Shown here: positions 1-8,310 of the stretch, one piece after another | How positions within the stretch are numbered: the first letter of the stretch is position 1 | Layout: every line of letters starts with the position of its first letter | Assembly (NCBI RefSeq): GCF_024347375.1 | Contig: NZ_AP025470.1 | Span: forward strand, 2,170,001 to 2,234,000 | Source: Vibrio coralliirubri | GTDB lineage: Bacteria > Pseudomonadota > Gammaproteobacteria > Enterobacterales > Vibrionaceae | Direction of reading: 5' to 3' | Length of the DNA: 64,000 bases | Position numbers and translations under genes: made by a program | Notes under the pieces: model-generated | Seen by the model: the letters and a program-made list of their open reading frames with translations, nothing else | Database searches by the model: none | What the model was told of the DNA's origin: nothing

Positions 1-1679
1 ATCTCTTTCAGGTCGTTGGCGGTGTAAGGCTTACTCAAAATGTCATCCATTCCACACTGAATACAACGTTCGCGTTCTTCAAGAGTCGTTCCGGCAGTCA
101 GTGCCACAATAGATTTAACGTAACCTTTCTCTCTTAGCTTCTCTGTCGCTTCAAACCCGTCCATAACAGGCATTCTACAATCCATGAATACAATGTCGTA
201 TTCGTTGTCTGACGCGAGCTCAAACCCTTCGACACCATTACTTGCGATAGCCGGTTCAATCTCATGTTTACGAAGCATTTGTTGGATGATGATCTGGTTC
301 ATCTTAATATCATCAACCACCAGCACTTTAAGTAGTGACAATTCCGCCTCAGACTCAAAGCCCTTGGCGACACTATCACTCTCAGCCGGAACATCGACAA
401 CTTGAAGAGGAATCGAGATGGTAAAGGTCGTGCCTGAGCCAACAACACTGGTCACCCCAATATCGCCATTCATCAGAGCCACCAATTTGCGACAAATCGC
501 TAACCCAAGCCCGGTGCCCTCATAGTTCCGGCTACTTGAGTTATCTGCCTGCGTAAAAGGTTCAAACAGCGTCTTATGTGCTGATTCAGCAATTCCGACT
601 CCGGTATCTTCTACAGAGAAAACAAATTGGTTTTTGTCCCACTCAATATCAACATTCACATGCCCCTCTTCTGTAAATTTAATCGCATTACCGATTAAGT
701 TCACAAACAGCTGTGTGATGCGCTCTAAATCGCCTTGGAAATGGGAGGGAACGTTTGACGCAACACTGATATTGAATTCAAGCTGCTTCTCGATTGCTCG
801 ATTAACGAAGATACTATCAATCGTGTTTCGCAAGTCATTCAGGGCAAATTTCTTTGGAATCAGCTCTAACATCCCTGCGTTAATTTTGCTGAAATCAAGC
901 AAGTCATTAATGATGGTTCTGAGAAACTCTCCAGATTGGCTCAGGTTGTTCACTATTTCACGCTGAGAACTGTTGAGTTCGGTATCACTGATCAACTCGG
1001 CACTGCCTAGTAAGCCATTAAGCGGTGTTCTTAACTCATGGTTAATCATGGCCACAAAGTCACGCGTTGCCCTTTCAGACTCTTCCGCTCGTTTACGTGA
1101 TTCAATATTTCGGTTGATTGCTAGTTGATGGGTTAAGGCACTGCAGATAAGGTCCGTGACCAACAACAGTTGGCTTTGTATAAACTCGTAGTCTTGGTCT
1201 AACAACCTGACTCTGACGATCAACGCGCCAACTATGACTTTTTCAACCTCTAAGGGCACAGTCAGCACGTCGTCTTGCCAATGAGGCTCTTGAATGTCTT
1301 GCTCTAACACCTCGACAGTCTCATCGCCATAATCATAGGTCTGCAACTGAGGGATGAGCTTGGGAGGTAGAATCAAACGACTGGCTTCGATTAAGTAACT
1401 GTTGGTCACGTTGGTCGTTAGTTCAGATAGCATGACATCATCGAGATCATTTCTTAGAAACGCGCGCCCAAAATTAATCAACAGGTTGTCGATTTGTTCT
1501 TGGAATTCAATGCGGCGTATATTCGCGTTGGAGCGCTTTTCTAACTGACGCAAAGCAAGCTCAAGTTGTTGGTTAGCCTCGAACAGTTCGAGGCTCTTCT
1601 GTTCCAACAATCCTTCAGCCGCTTTCCTTGCCGCGATTTGACGCTTAAGCTTCTTCTCTAGGGCAGATGCCAGATCCAT
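1..1679 (-). CDS. Hybrid sensor histidine kinase, H-NOX partner (3' end cut by window edge)
   Basis: Read right to left from ATG 1679, with 559 codons inside the window and no stop before base 1. Order seen: N-terminal coiled coil (MDLASALEKKLKRQ...), a GAF-like sensory stretch around residues 70-190, HisKA with phosphoacceptor His in NHELRTPLNG, HATPase with NLIGNAIKF, DTGVGI and GTGLGLAI, then a C-terminal receiver with VDD, FMDCRMP and SKPY. No membrane segment is visible, so it is probably cytoplasmic. Its ATG lies one base after the H-NOX stop, so the two are co-transcribed. In the family, NO-bound H-NOX inhibits the kinase; in Vibrio harveyi the equivalent hybrid kinase (HqsK) feeds the quorum-sensing phosphorelay. 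Assignment to that circuit is inference. Confidence in the kinase call is high. Confidence 0.9.
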   Translation of the reverse strand, partial: MDLASALEKKLKRQIAARKAAEGLLEQKSLELFEANQQLELALRQLEKRSNANIRRIEFQEQIDNLLINFGRAFLRNDLDDVMLSELTTNVTNSYLIEASRLILPPKLIPQLQTYDYGDETVEVLEQDIQEPHWQDDVLTVPLEVEKVIVGALIVRVRLLDQDYEFIQSQLLLVTDLICSALTHQLAINRNIESRKRAEESERATRDFVAMINHELRTPLNGLLGSAELISDTELNSSQREIVNNLSQSGEFLRTIINDLLDFSKINAGMLELIPKKFALNDLRNTIDSIFVNRAIEKQLEFNISVASNVPSHFQGDLERITQLFVNLIGNAIKFTEEGHVNVDIEWDKNQFVFSVEDTGVGIAESAHKTLFEPFTQADNSSSRNYEGTGLGLAICRKLVALMNGDIGVTSVVGSGTTFTISIPLQVVDVPAESDSVAKGFESEAELSLLKVLVVDDIKMNQIIIQQMLRKHEIEPAIASNGVEGFELASDNEYDIVFMDCRMPVMDGFEATEKLREKGYVKSIVALTAGTTLEERERCIQCGMDDILSKPYTANDLKE

Positions 1680-1680
1680 A

Positions 1681-2223
1681 TTACTTTTCTACTTTGAGAT
1701 TAAACCTAACCACGCTTTGGTCATCATTTTGTGGCGTCATCTCCACCGCGATAGATTCACCGTGGTATTCAGCGCATCCTTCTATAAGTCCTAAACAAAC
1801 ATGAGACATACACCTTGCGCTTTTGTAGTCAAAAACAAGTTGTGCTTCGGTCGTGGTGATAAAACTGAATTCAGGTGGCTCAGCATCTGGATAGAGCTTC
1901 TTCACTTCAACGTGAATGTAGCGCTCTACGTGCTGAATAAATTGAAAGGTGGTATTGCTGTGAGCAAGGCTCGCTTTATTCGGTAATGAGGCCAGTAAGT
2001 TCTTAAATACAGACTGCCCAAACACGCGTTGCAAGCTTGCCGCATCAATATCGGTTTTCTTACTCAAGTTGATAATCAACCTGACAAGGTCTTTGTGGTC
2101 GTAACTGCCGACCGACGTATAGATCCCTTCATCTTCTGACATTTCTAGAACTTCTTCCAAAAGCTCTAGCCCAAACTTTTCTTCAACAAGCTCTAAAAAT
2201 TCGGTGAATATGATTCCTTTCAT
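1681..2223 (-). CDS. hnoX: H-NOX haem nitric-oxide sensor
   Basis: A 180-residue protein of normal H-NOX length. The proximal haem ligand is His104 in the motif IHVEVKKLYPDAEPPEF, and the haem-propionate contact is the Y-x-S-x-R motif at 133-137 (YKSAR). These are the family hallmarks. It should bind NO through ferrous haem in the cytoplasm and control the adjoining hybrid kinase. The start has AAGG six bases upstream. The stop is followed after one base by the kinase ATG, so this is a two-gene operon. No distal-pocket tyrosine typical of oxygen-binding H-NOX was looked for by alignment, so ligand preference rests on the facultative-anaerobe family pattern. Confidence 0.92.
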   Translation of the reverse strand: MKGIIFTEFLELVEEKFGLELLEEVLEMSEDEGIYTSVGSYDHKDLVRLIINLSKKTDIDAASLQRVFGQSVFKNLLASLPNKASLAHSNTTFQFIQHVERYIHVEVKKLYPDAEPPEFSFITTTEAQLVFDYKSARCMSHVCLGLIEGCAEYHGESIAVEMTPQNDDQSVVRFNLKVEK

Positions 2224-2526
2224 CTCATACCTTTTCTTCTATTTCTTTTTAGAATGGTCCACTAAGTTATTGTTATCAAATTCTTAAACAAAAAATCTAC
2301 GTTTCGTCACCCAATTTCATGACATCGATAACGCTTACTCGCCTGTATGCACATATTGAATATAGCAAAAATCGTCATTTTGAGGAGATTCATCGGTAAA
2401 CAGCCCCTCATGACGCCCAATTAATAACTAAAAGAGGGAAAGTGAATGAAGAAAAACTCAATATTGGTAATCAACCCACGGTTATGTCTATACTTAAAAT
2501 CATAATAATCAATATATTGGCTTGAT
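2224..2526. other. Intergenic region between hnoX and the Nudix gene
   Basis: Divergent gap of about 300 bases that must hold promoters for both neighbours. It is AT-rich, especially next to the Nudix start. I saw no clear operator palindrome, terminator or small gene. Confidence 0.5.
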
Positions 2527-3144
2527 ATGAATAAAGAAAACTTCCTTCAGCAATTCCAACTCAACCCTACCGTTGGCTATCACCCTGAGTCAGTAGAGCG
2601 TGTTTCGCACATCAGTGGCGAACAATTACGTAAAGCGGCAGTGGTGGTAGGTTTAGTTGAAAGGGAAGATGGTTTACATGTCATTTTTACTAAAAGAGCG
2701 GCTCATTTAAAGCATCACCCCGGTCAAGTCAGCTTTCCTGGTGGTAAACACGAACTTTCTGACCCTTCTATGCAATTCACTGCACTCAGAGAGCTCCATG
2801 AGGAGGTGGGAATTCGATCGGATCAAGTTAAAATTGTTGGGCAATTACCTGCATTGAGTACTATTAGTAAATTTTCTGTGACACCGATTGTTGCCATGGT
2901 CGATCCTGACTATGAAGCCATCATTGATGAGAACGAAGTTGCCTCAATTTTTGAAGTACCCGCCACCTATGTTTTAGACCAAGCCAAGTTACACAGCCAC
3001 ACTGTTAACTTTAAACAAATCAAGCATCGAGTTTTTGCGATGCCCTTCCAAGAGCACCTAATTTGGGGCGTTACGGCGCAAATCATCCAATCACTGCAGC
3101 AACATGTAGTGCAACGAATTACATATCAACTACGTTTTGTTTAA
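2527..3144 (+). CDS. Nudix hydrolase, CoA pyrophosphatase type (NudL/YeaB-like)
   Basis: A 205-residue protein with the UPF0035 signature (TKRAAHLKHHPGQVSFPGGK) running into a Nudix box (GGKHELSDPS...RELHEEVGI), which supplies the metal-binding glutamates. Members of this family hydrolyse CoA and acyl-CoA to 3',5'-ADP and phosphopantetheine, probably clearing oxidised CoA in the cytoplasm. Length fits the family. The ATG has no obvious Shine-Dalgarno; the upstream AATCAATATATTGG stretch is AT-rich. It appears monocistronic, with about 290 bases before the next gene. The substrate call comes from family membership only. Confidence 0.85.
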   Translation: MNKENFLQQFQLNPTVGYHPESVERVSHISGEQLRKAAVVVGLVEREDGLHVIFTKRAAHLKHHPGQVSFPGGKHELSDPSMQFTALRELHEEVGIRSDQVKIVGQLPALSTISKFSVTPIVAMVDPDYEAIIDENEVASIFEVPATYVLDQAKLHSHTVNFKQIKHRVFAMPFQEHLIWGVTAQIIQSLQQHVVQRITYQLRFV

Positions 3145-3435
3145 TCTCTGTTAACAAAATCCAGACTTTCTATGGAACAGATTTATTAATGCAATTTTAC
3201 GCAAACGTTTCCCTGGTATAAATCTATACAACCCCGCCTTTCGCATAAATAAAACTAATACCAAGCATAAACATAAATCACCTGTGGCACGCTATTTTCG
3301 TGATCAAAAATCCGTTTTTCGCATATCATGTGACACGCCGTTTCATTACATGATTTAGATCTATTTTTTGCAGAAGAAAATTCTGCAGAATTAGCCCCGA
3401 CTTATTTCCTGTTCCCAAAAAATGAGTAATTTAAC

Positions 3436-4689
3436 ATGAACACAACAACTTCTTCGGCAAATGCCGTTAAAGATTCAAGCAAGTTTAACTATAAAGATTT
3501 TACCTGGTGTTTATCACTATTCGGTACAGCAGTTGGTGCTGGCGTACTATTCCTTCCAATCAAAGCTGGTGCGGGTGGTTTTTGGCCATTAGTTATCCTA
3601 GCTCTAATTGCGGCACCAATGACTTGGTTCGCACACAAATCTCTAGCTCGTTTCGTACTGTCTGCTAAAAACCCTGAAGCTGATATTACAGACACAGTTG
3701 AAGAGCACTTCGGTAAGACTGGCGCAAACATTATTACTTTTGCTTACTTCTTCGCTATCTACCCGATCGTTCTTATCTACGGTGTTGGTATCACAAACAC
3801 AGTTGATTCTTTCCTAGTAAACCAAATGGGTATGGAATCTATTCCACGTCCTCTTCTTTCTGGTGCACTTATCCTTGCTATGACAGCGGGTGTTGTATTC
3901 GGTAAAGAGCTGATGCTTAAAGCAACGTCAGCGATGGTTTACCCACTAGTATTCATCCTACTAGCACTATCTTTCTACCTAGTTCCTGACTGGAACACTT
4001 CAATGATGGAAGTTAGCCCAGAATGGTCAACAATGCCTTCTATTATCTGGCTTGCGATTCCAATCATCGTGTTCTCTTTCAACCACAGCCCAATCATTTC
4101 ACAGTTCTCTAAAGAGCAACGTCGTGTATACGGTGATGACGCAGTTAAGAAAACTGACGCTATCACTGGTGGCGCAGCAATGATGCTGATGGGTTTTGTA
4201 ATGTTCTTCGTATTCTCTGTAGTGCTTTCTCTATCTCCAGAGCAACTAGCAACAGCACAAGCACAGAACATCTCTGTTCTTTCTTACCTAGCAAACGTAC
4301 ATGAGTCTCCACTTATCTCTTACATGGGTCCTCTAGTAGCGTTCGCAGCGATTACTTCAAGCTACTTCGGTCACTTCCTAGGTGCTCACGAAGGTCTTGT
4401 TGGTCTAATCAAGTCTCGCTCTGGTTCTTCAGTAAGCACTATCGAAAAAGCATCTCTAGCGTTCATCGTTGTTACAACTTGGATTGTTGCGGTAGTTAAC
4501 CCAAGCATCCTAGGTATGATTGAAACAATGGGTGCTCCAATGATTGCAGCTATCCTGTTCCTAATGCCTGTATTCGCGATGCAAAAAGTACCAGCAATGG
4601 CTAAGTACAAAACTTCAGCACCTGTACAAATCTTTACAGCTTTATGTGGTCTAGCGGCTATTAGTTCTGTAATCTACGGCGCTCTTTAA
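3436..4689 (+). CDS. sdaC: Serine transporter, HAAAP family
   Basis: A 417-residue inner-membrane protein with about eleven hydrophobic segments. The N-terminal DFTWCLSLFGTAVGAGVLFL segment is typical of the hydroxy/aromatic amino acid permease (HAAAP) family, serine/threonine branch. It is expected to import L-serine with H+ or Na+. The gene directly downstream encodes L-serine deaminase, which settles the substrate as serine rather than threonine with fair certainty. Codon use is strongly biased (GCAGTTGGTGCTGG-like, few rare codons), suggesting high expression. An intrinsic terminator sits between it and sdaA, so full read-through is not expected. Confidence 0.9.
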   Translation: MNTTTSSANAVKDSSKFNYKDFTWCLSLFGTAVGAGVLFLPIKAGAGGFWPLVILALIAAPMTWFAHKSLARFVLSAKNPEADITDTVEEHFGKTGANIITFAYFFAIYPIVLIYGVGITNTVDSFLVNQMGMESIPRPLLSGALILAMTAGVVFGKELMLKATSAMVYPLVFILLALSFYLVPDWNTSMMEVSPEWSTMPSIIWLAIPIIVFSFNHSPIISQFSKEQRRVYGDDAVKKTDAITGGAAMMLMGFVMFFVFSVVLSLSPEQLATAQAQNISVLSYLANVHESPLISYMGPLVAFAAITSSYFGHFLGAHEGLVGLIKSRSGSSVSTIEKASLAFIVVTTWIVAVVNPSILGMIETMGAPMIAAILFLMPVFAMQKVPAMAKYKTSAPVQIFTALCGLAAISSVIYGAL

Positions 4690-4762
4690 TCTTAAGCACT
4701 TTTTATAAGATGGCTTTCATCTTATATCGCGAGATTAGACACAAAATATAATGATAATAAAT

Positions 4763-4797
4763 GAGCCTCCCTACTCCCCTTGGGAGGCTCTCTTTTT
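4763..4797 (+). terminator. Intrinsic terminator between sdaC and sdaA
   Basis: Perfect 9-bp stem GAGCCTCCC/GGGAGGCTC (4763-4771 and 4782-4790) with a 10-base loop, then TCTTTTT to 4797. The sdaA Shine-Dalgarno (GAGGT, 4798-4802) begins at the very next base. This could act as a partial terminator that sets the sdaC:sdaA ratio. Confidence 0.85.
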
Positions 4798-4809
4798 GAG
4801 GTAATCGCT

Positions 4810-6171
4810 ATGATTAGTGTATTTGATATCTATAAAATCGGTGTTGGTCCATCGAGCTCACACACAGTTGGACCAATGAAAGCGGGTAAAGAATTTATTG
4901 ATGACCTACGTTCAATGGGAAAATTGCGCGACATCACTAAAATCACCGTGGACGTATATGGATCACTATCACTGACAGGGAAAGGTCACCACACAGATAT
5001 CGCAATCATCATGGGTCTTGCTGGCAATACTCCTGAGCGTGTTGATATCGATTCTATTGCTGGCTTCATTGCTCGCGTAGAAGAAACTGAACGCCTTCCT
5101 GTTGGCATGCACTGTCATACAGTATCGTTCCCACGCGATGGCGGTATGAACTTCCATACTAGCAACCTTTCTCTACACGAGAATGGCATGAGCATTCACG
5201 CTTGGGTTGGCGACGAAGTAGCATACTCAAAAACTTACTACTCAATTGGTGGCGGTTTCATCGTTGACGAAGAGAACTTCGGCAAAGAAGAAGAAAACCC
5301 AATTAAAGCACCTTACGAATTTACAACAGCTGAAGAGCTGGTTAATCAGTGTAAAGAAAGCGGTCTTTCTATCAGTACACTGGTTATGAAAAACCAAGCG
5401 GCTTTCCACTCAGACGAAGAGTCTCGTACTTACTTCGCAAACATCTGGAAAACGATGCGTGAGTGTATGGATCGCGGTATGAATACTGAAGGTATCCTGC
5501 CTGGTCCACTGCGTGTACCTCGTCGTGCCGCAGCACTTCGCCAACAGCTAATGACTTCAGAAAAAACAACCAATGATCCAATGTCGGTTGTTGACTGGGT
5601 AAACATGTTTGCTTTCGCAGTAAACGAAGAAAACGCAGCTGGCGGCCGTGTAGTAACGGCACCAACAAACGGCGCATGTGGCATCATCCCTGCTGTATTG
5701 GCTTACTACGATAAGTTCATCCAAACAGTGACAGAGAAAGATTACATCCGTTACTTCGCTGCTTCTGGCGCGATCGGTGGTCTTTACAAGCGTAACGCTT
5801 CTATCTCTGGTGCTGAAGTTGGCTGTCAGGGTGAAGTTGGTGTGGCATGTTCTATGGCTGCGGCTGGTCTTGCTGAGCTTATGGGTGGTAGCCCTGAGCA
5901 AGTATGTATGGCTGCAGAAATCGGCATGGAGCACAACCTAGGTCTAACGTGTGACCCAGTTGCTGGCCAAGTACAAGTACCATGTATCGAGCGTAACGGT
6001 ATTGCTGCAGTTAAAGCAATCAACTCAACTCGTATGGCACTTCGTCGTTCTTCTGCTCCTACTGTTTCTCTAGATAAAGTTATCGAAACAATGCTAGAAA
6101 CAGGTAAAGACATGAACGCTAAATACCGTGAGACGTCTCAAGGTGGTTTGGCTGTTAAGGTTGTTTGTTAA
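4810..6171 (+). CDS. sdaA: L-serine ammonia-lyase (iron-sulfur, single chain)
   Basis: A 453-residue enzyme converting L-serine to pyruvate and ammonia. It opens with ISVFDIYKIGVGPSSSHTVG, the conserved substrate-binding start of bacterial iron-sulfur serine dehydratases. It carries cysteines in NGACGIIPA, CQGEVGVACS and LTCDPVAGQ that would hold the 4Fe-4S cluster. The alpha and beta domains are fused, as in E. coli SdaA/SdaB (about 455 residues). An in-frame ATG at 4780 lies inside the terminator stem and lacks a site; the ATG at 4810 has GAGGT seven bases upstream and matches family N-termini, so it is preferred. It forms a catabolic pair with the upstream serine permease. Confidence 0.95.
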   Translation: MISVFDIYKIGVGPSSSHTVGPMKAGKEFIDDLRSMGKLRDITKITVDVYGSLSLTGKGHHTDIAIIMGLAGNTPERVDIDSIAGFIARVEETERLPVGMHCHTVSFPRDGGMNFHTSNLSLHENGMSIHAWVGDEVAYSKTYYSIGGGFIVDEENFGKEEENPIKAPYEFTTAEELVNQCKESGLSISTLVMKNQAAFHSDEESRTYFANIWKTMRECMDRGMNTEGILPGPLRVPRRAAALRQQLMTSEKTTNDPMSVVDWVNMFAFAVNEENAAGGRVVTAPTNGACGIIPAVLAYYDKFIQTVTEKDYIRYFAASGAIGGLYKRNASISGAEVGCQGEVGVACSMAAAGLAELMGGSPEQVCMAAEIGMEHNLGLTCDPVAGQVQVPCIERNGIAAVKAINSTRMALRRSSAPTVSLDKVIETMLETGKDMNAKYRETSQGGLAVKVVC

Positions 6172-6229
6172 TTAGCATTAGTTTGCTAATAGCCTCTAAC
6201 ACAGCTTGCTTGGTAACGAGCAAATAATA

Positions 6230-6259
6230 AAAAAGGAACGCCGATGCGTTCCTTTTTTT
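6230..6259 (+). terminator. sdaA terminator
   Basis: Stem AAAGGAACGC/GCGTTCCTTT (6232-6241 and 6246-6255) with a CGAT loop, followed by a T run to 6259. The A run on the left also makes it usable from the other strand. Confidence 0.85.
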
Positions 6260-6325
6260 GTATCTGAATTCCGGTCACTTATATCTAAGGTGCTCAATTC
6301 GCACCTTAGATAATGGACCAAAAAA

Positions 6326-7480
6326 CTAGATCACTTGCGAGATAAGCAGGAAGCAACCAAACAGCAGTGAGAACAACATCATTGCGCTGCCACCTTCTGC
6401 TCGGTATCGGTCATCAGCAACTTTCATGAAACGCTGTTTGTGGACCATTACCAGAGGAACAAACACCGCTAGGAACACCAAGATGATGCCTGCGTAATTC
6501 AGTACTTGTAGGAACTTGTCTGCAGCAAGCAGTGAACCCGCCAACGGCAAGATAAAGCTAATGCAGTACGTTACCGCTGTATTTTGGTTGAACATGTCTT
6601 TGTTCTGGTTGAACAACGCCATTGCTACGCCAAAGAAAGAGGTCAACAACGCCAAGCCAGTGAAGGTAGACAGAACGTTACCCACCCAAGGAGACTGAGC
6701 CTCAAACGCCGCCATCAAATCTGATACGTTCTCAAAGCTTCTAAATTGCTCTTCACTCAAGTTACCGACTACCGCAAACAACCAACACAAGTAACACACT
6801 AATGGGATCAGAGAACCGATGATCACCATGTTACGCAGCTGTTTGTCTGTCGCTTCGTGGTTGTAAGAAACCAAGGTTGGAATCACAACCATAAAGCCAA
6901 AGCTCGTAAACAGGATGGCACTGGTTTTGATTAGATCAACGTGGTCATGGCTGGTTACCTGCATCAAGTTTTCTTGAGTCATGTTCGGCGCCAAGAAAGC
7001 CATGGTTGCAAACAAGCTAGCAAGCATCACGAAGAACAATGCTCGATTGAGCTTATCAATCACACCAGTACCACTTGCGACTACTGCGCCAGCAAGCAAG
7101 GTAAACACGGTTTGGCTGGTAGTCGCAGTAATTTCGACGCCAAAGTTAGACAGTAACTTACTCAGCAAGTCACCTGCGCCCAGAATGTAAGCCATTAATA
7201 GGCAAATCAACAACGCGTATAGCAAGCCGTTGGTAAGCAACTGACCTTGTTTACCCAAGGTTTTTCGGGCAATAGAGTTTAATCCTAGACCGCCACCCGC
7301 TTTGATGGTCGCTTCTAGAAGTAGTAATGCTGCGTAAGTCGTACCGAAACAGATCAGTACCATAAGCAGTGTGCCGTAAAGCAATCCGAATTGAGCTAAT
7401 ACCATTGGGATCGCAAGCATACCAGCACCGAGAGCGGTACCAGCGATAATTAGGGAGCTACCCATCATTTTAATATTCAT
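6326..7480 (-). CDS. tyrP: Aromatic amino acid transporter (TyrP-like, HAAAP family)
   Basis: A 384-residue inner-membrane permease with about eleven transmembrane segments. The N-terminus (MGSSLIIAGTALGAGMLAIP) and the internal ILFTSFGFMVVIPTLVSY closely resemble E. coli TyrP, which imports tyrosine. The paralogous Mtr and TnaB tryptophan carriers share the fold, so tyrosine specificity is likely but not proven. The start has only a poor Shine-Dalgarno (AATAAGTTAAAAACA before ATG). About 830 bases separate it from the divergent chemoreceptor gene. That gap holds a short reading frame with an aromatic-rich end, described separately. Confidence 0.8.
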   Translation of the reverse strand: MNIKMMGSSLIIAGTALGAGMLAIPMVLAQFGLLYGTLLMVLICFGTTYAALLLLEATIKAGGGLGLNSIARKTLGKQGQLLTNGLLYALLICLLMAYILGAGDLLSKLLSNFGVEITATTSQTVFTLLAGAVVASGTGVIDKLNRALFFVMLASLFATMAFLAPNMTQENLMQVTSHDHVDLIKTSAILFTSFGFMVVIPTLVSYNHEATDKQLRNMVIIGSLIPLVCYLCWLFAVVGNLSEEQFRSFENVSDLMAAFEAQSPWVGNVLSTFTGLALLTSFFGVAMALFNQNKDMFNQNTAVTYCISFILPLAGSLLAADKFLQVLNYAGIILVFLAVFVPLVMVHKQRFMKVADDRYRAEGGSAMMLFSLLFGCFLLISQVI

Positions 7481-8310
7481 TGTTTTTAACTTATTTGTTT
7501 AGTTTTTATAGATGTGAGTCTTCGTTCATCGAGCGGATGACAAAGGAGTTCAGATAGAAATAAAGTTATAAAACGAATAACAATAGGAGCGATAAGCGGT
7601 AAAGAAGCGTGCAGAGACGTTGTCGAACAGGGCGTTCAAAGGGGAGCTTGTCTTAAAAGAGGTAAAACGAGAAGCGTGGGTAAGCATTAACTGATGTGGT
7701 GAACCTTCCGTAGGTTCAATAATCGGCGATGTAATCTTGAATTTCATGTATGTGTCCAATAAGTCACATTCCATAGTATTTGAAGCAGCGTATCCGTTGC
7801 TGCCCTACCTCTATCATAGAGGTCTTTTCATCTTATCGAATGAGCCTCGAAACACAACGCTATAACCACAATTTTTGCTATTAAATTGAACAAAACAGCC
7901 ATTTGGATATAAATTGACCACTAATACGTCTAAAATAATAGTCTTTATTGATAAAAGACAAGCAAACAAATACATCGAGCTAATTAACAACCTAGGCTTT
8001 TCTAATTATCAGCAAACTCACAACCCGATGCTGCACTTCAATAACAGTCCTATATTCCCAAAACAGCAGTCTGTTTCAATAAAAGCTGCATTTTTCACAA
8101 CACGATGTTTTAAGAACCACACGTGTTTAAGAACAGCGACTAGCTTGAAGCGCGTTCCATTTCAACATCAGACACAACACAAACTCGCTACATCACAGAA
8201 ACATAACCACAACCGGAGTATGGTCACACAATTCACTATACCCCATAGGTAGTAGGGTCTCTTACACGTAAAGTATTCGCGTCATTATAATTAATAAAAA
8301 CAAACACCTT
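7481..8310. other. Long intergenic region between tyrP-like gene and chemoreceptor gene
   Basis: 830 bases without a convincing full gene. Contents seen: a possible aromatic-rich leader frame (7550-7747, minus); a perfect 7-bp hairpin ACCTCTA/TAGAGGT near 7806-7822 without a T run; and a plus-strand TTG-initiated frame of 112 codons at 7914-8252 that lacks a ribosome site and looks accidental. The region is AT-rich and must hold two divergent promoters. No clear TyrR box was found by eye. Confidence 0.5.
7550..7747 (-). CDS. Possible aromatic-rich leader peptide ahead of tyrP-like gene
   Basis: Short frame of 65 codons from ATG 7747 (a further in-frame ATG lies at 7774), ending 69 bases before the permease ATG. 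Its last 18 residues (FFTAYRSYCYSFYNFISI) hold four tyrosines and four phenylalanines. This composition is expected of a leader that senses aromatic aminoacyl-tRNA, and the following gene is an aromatic amino acid permease. Against it: only a weak GGA seven bases before the ATG, and no clear terminator between its stop and the permease. Coding status is uncertain. Confidence 0.25.
   Translation of the reverse strand: MKFKITSPIIEPTEGSPHQLMLTHASRFTSFKTSSPLNALFDNVSARFFTAYRSYCYSFYNFISI

Noticed and set aside
184..966. Plus-strand frames opposite the hybrid kinase
   Set aside because: Antisense to a clearly coding kinase with all motifs; composition follows the reverse of its codons.
7914..8252. 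Plus-strand frame of 112 codons ahead of the chemoreceptor
   Set aside because: Starts at TTG without a ribosome site, is AT-biased and low in complexity (His/Gln/Thr-rich), and looks like non-coding sequence.
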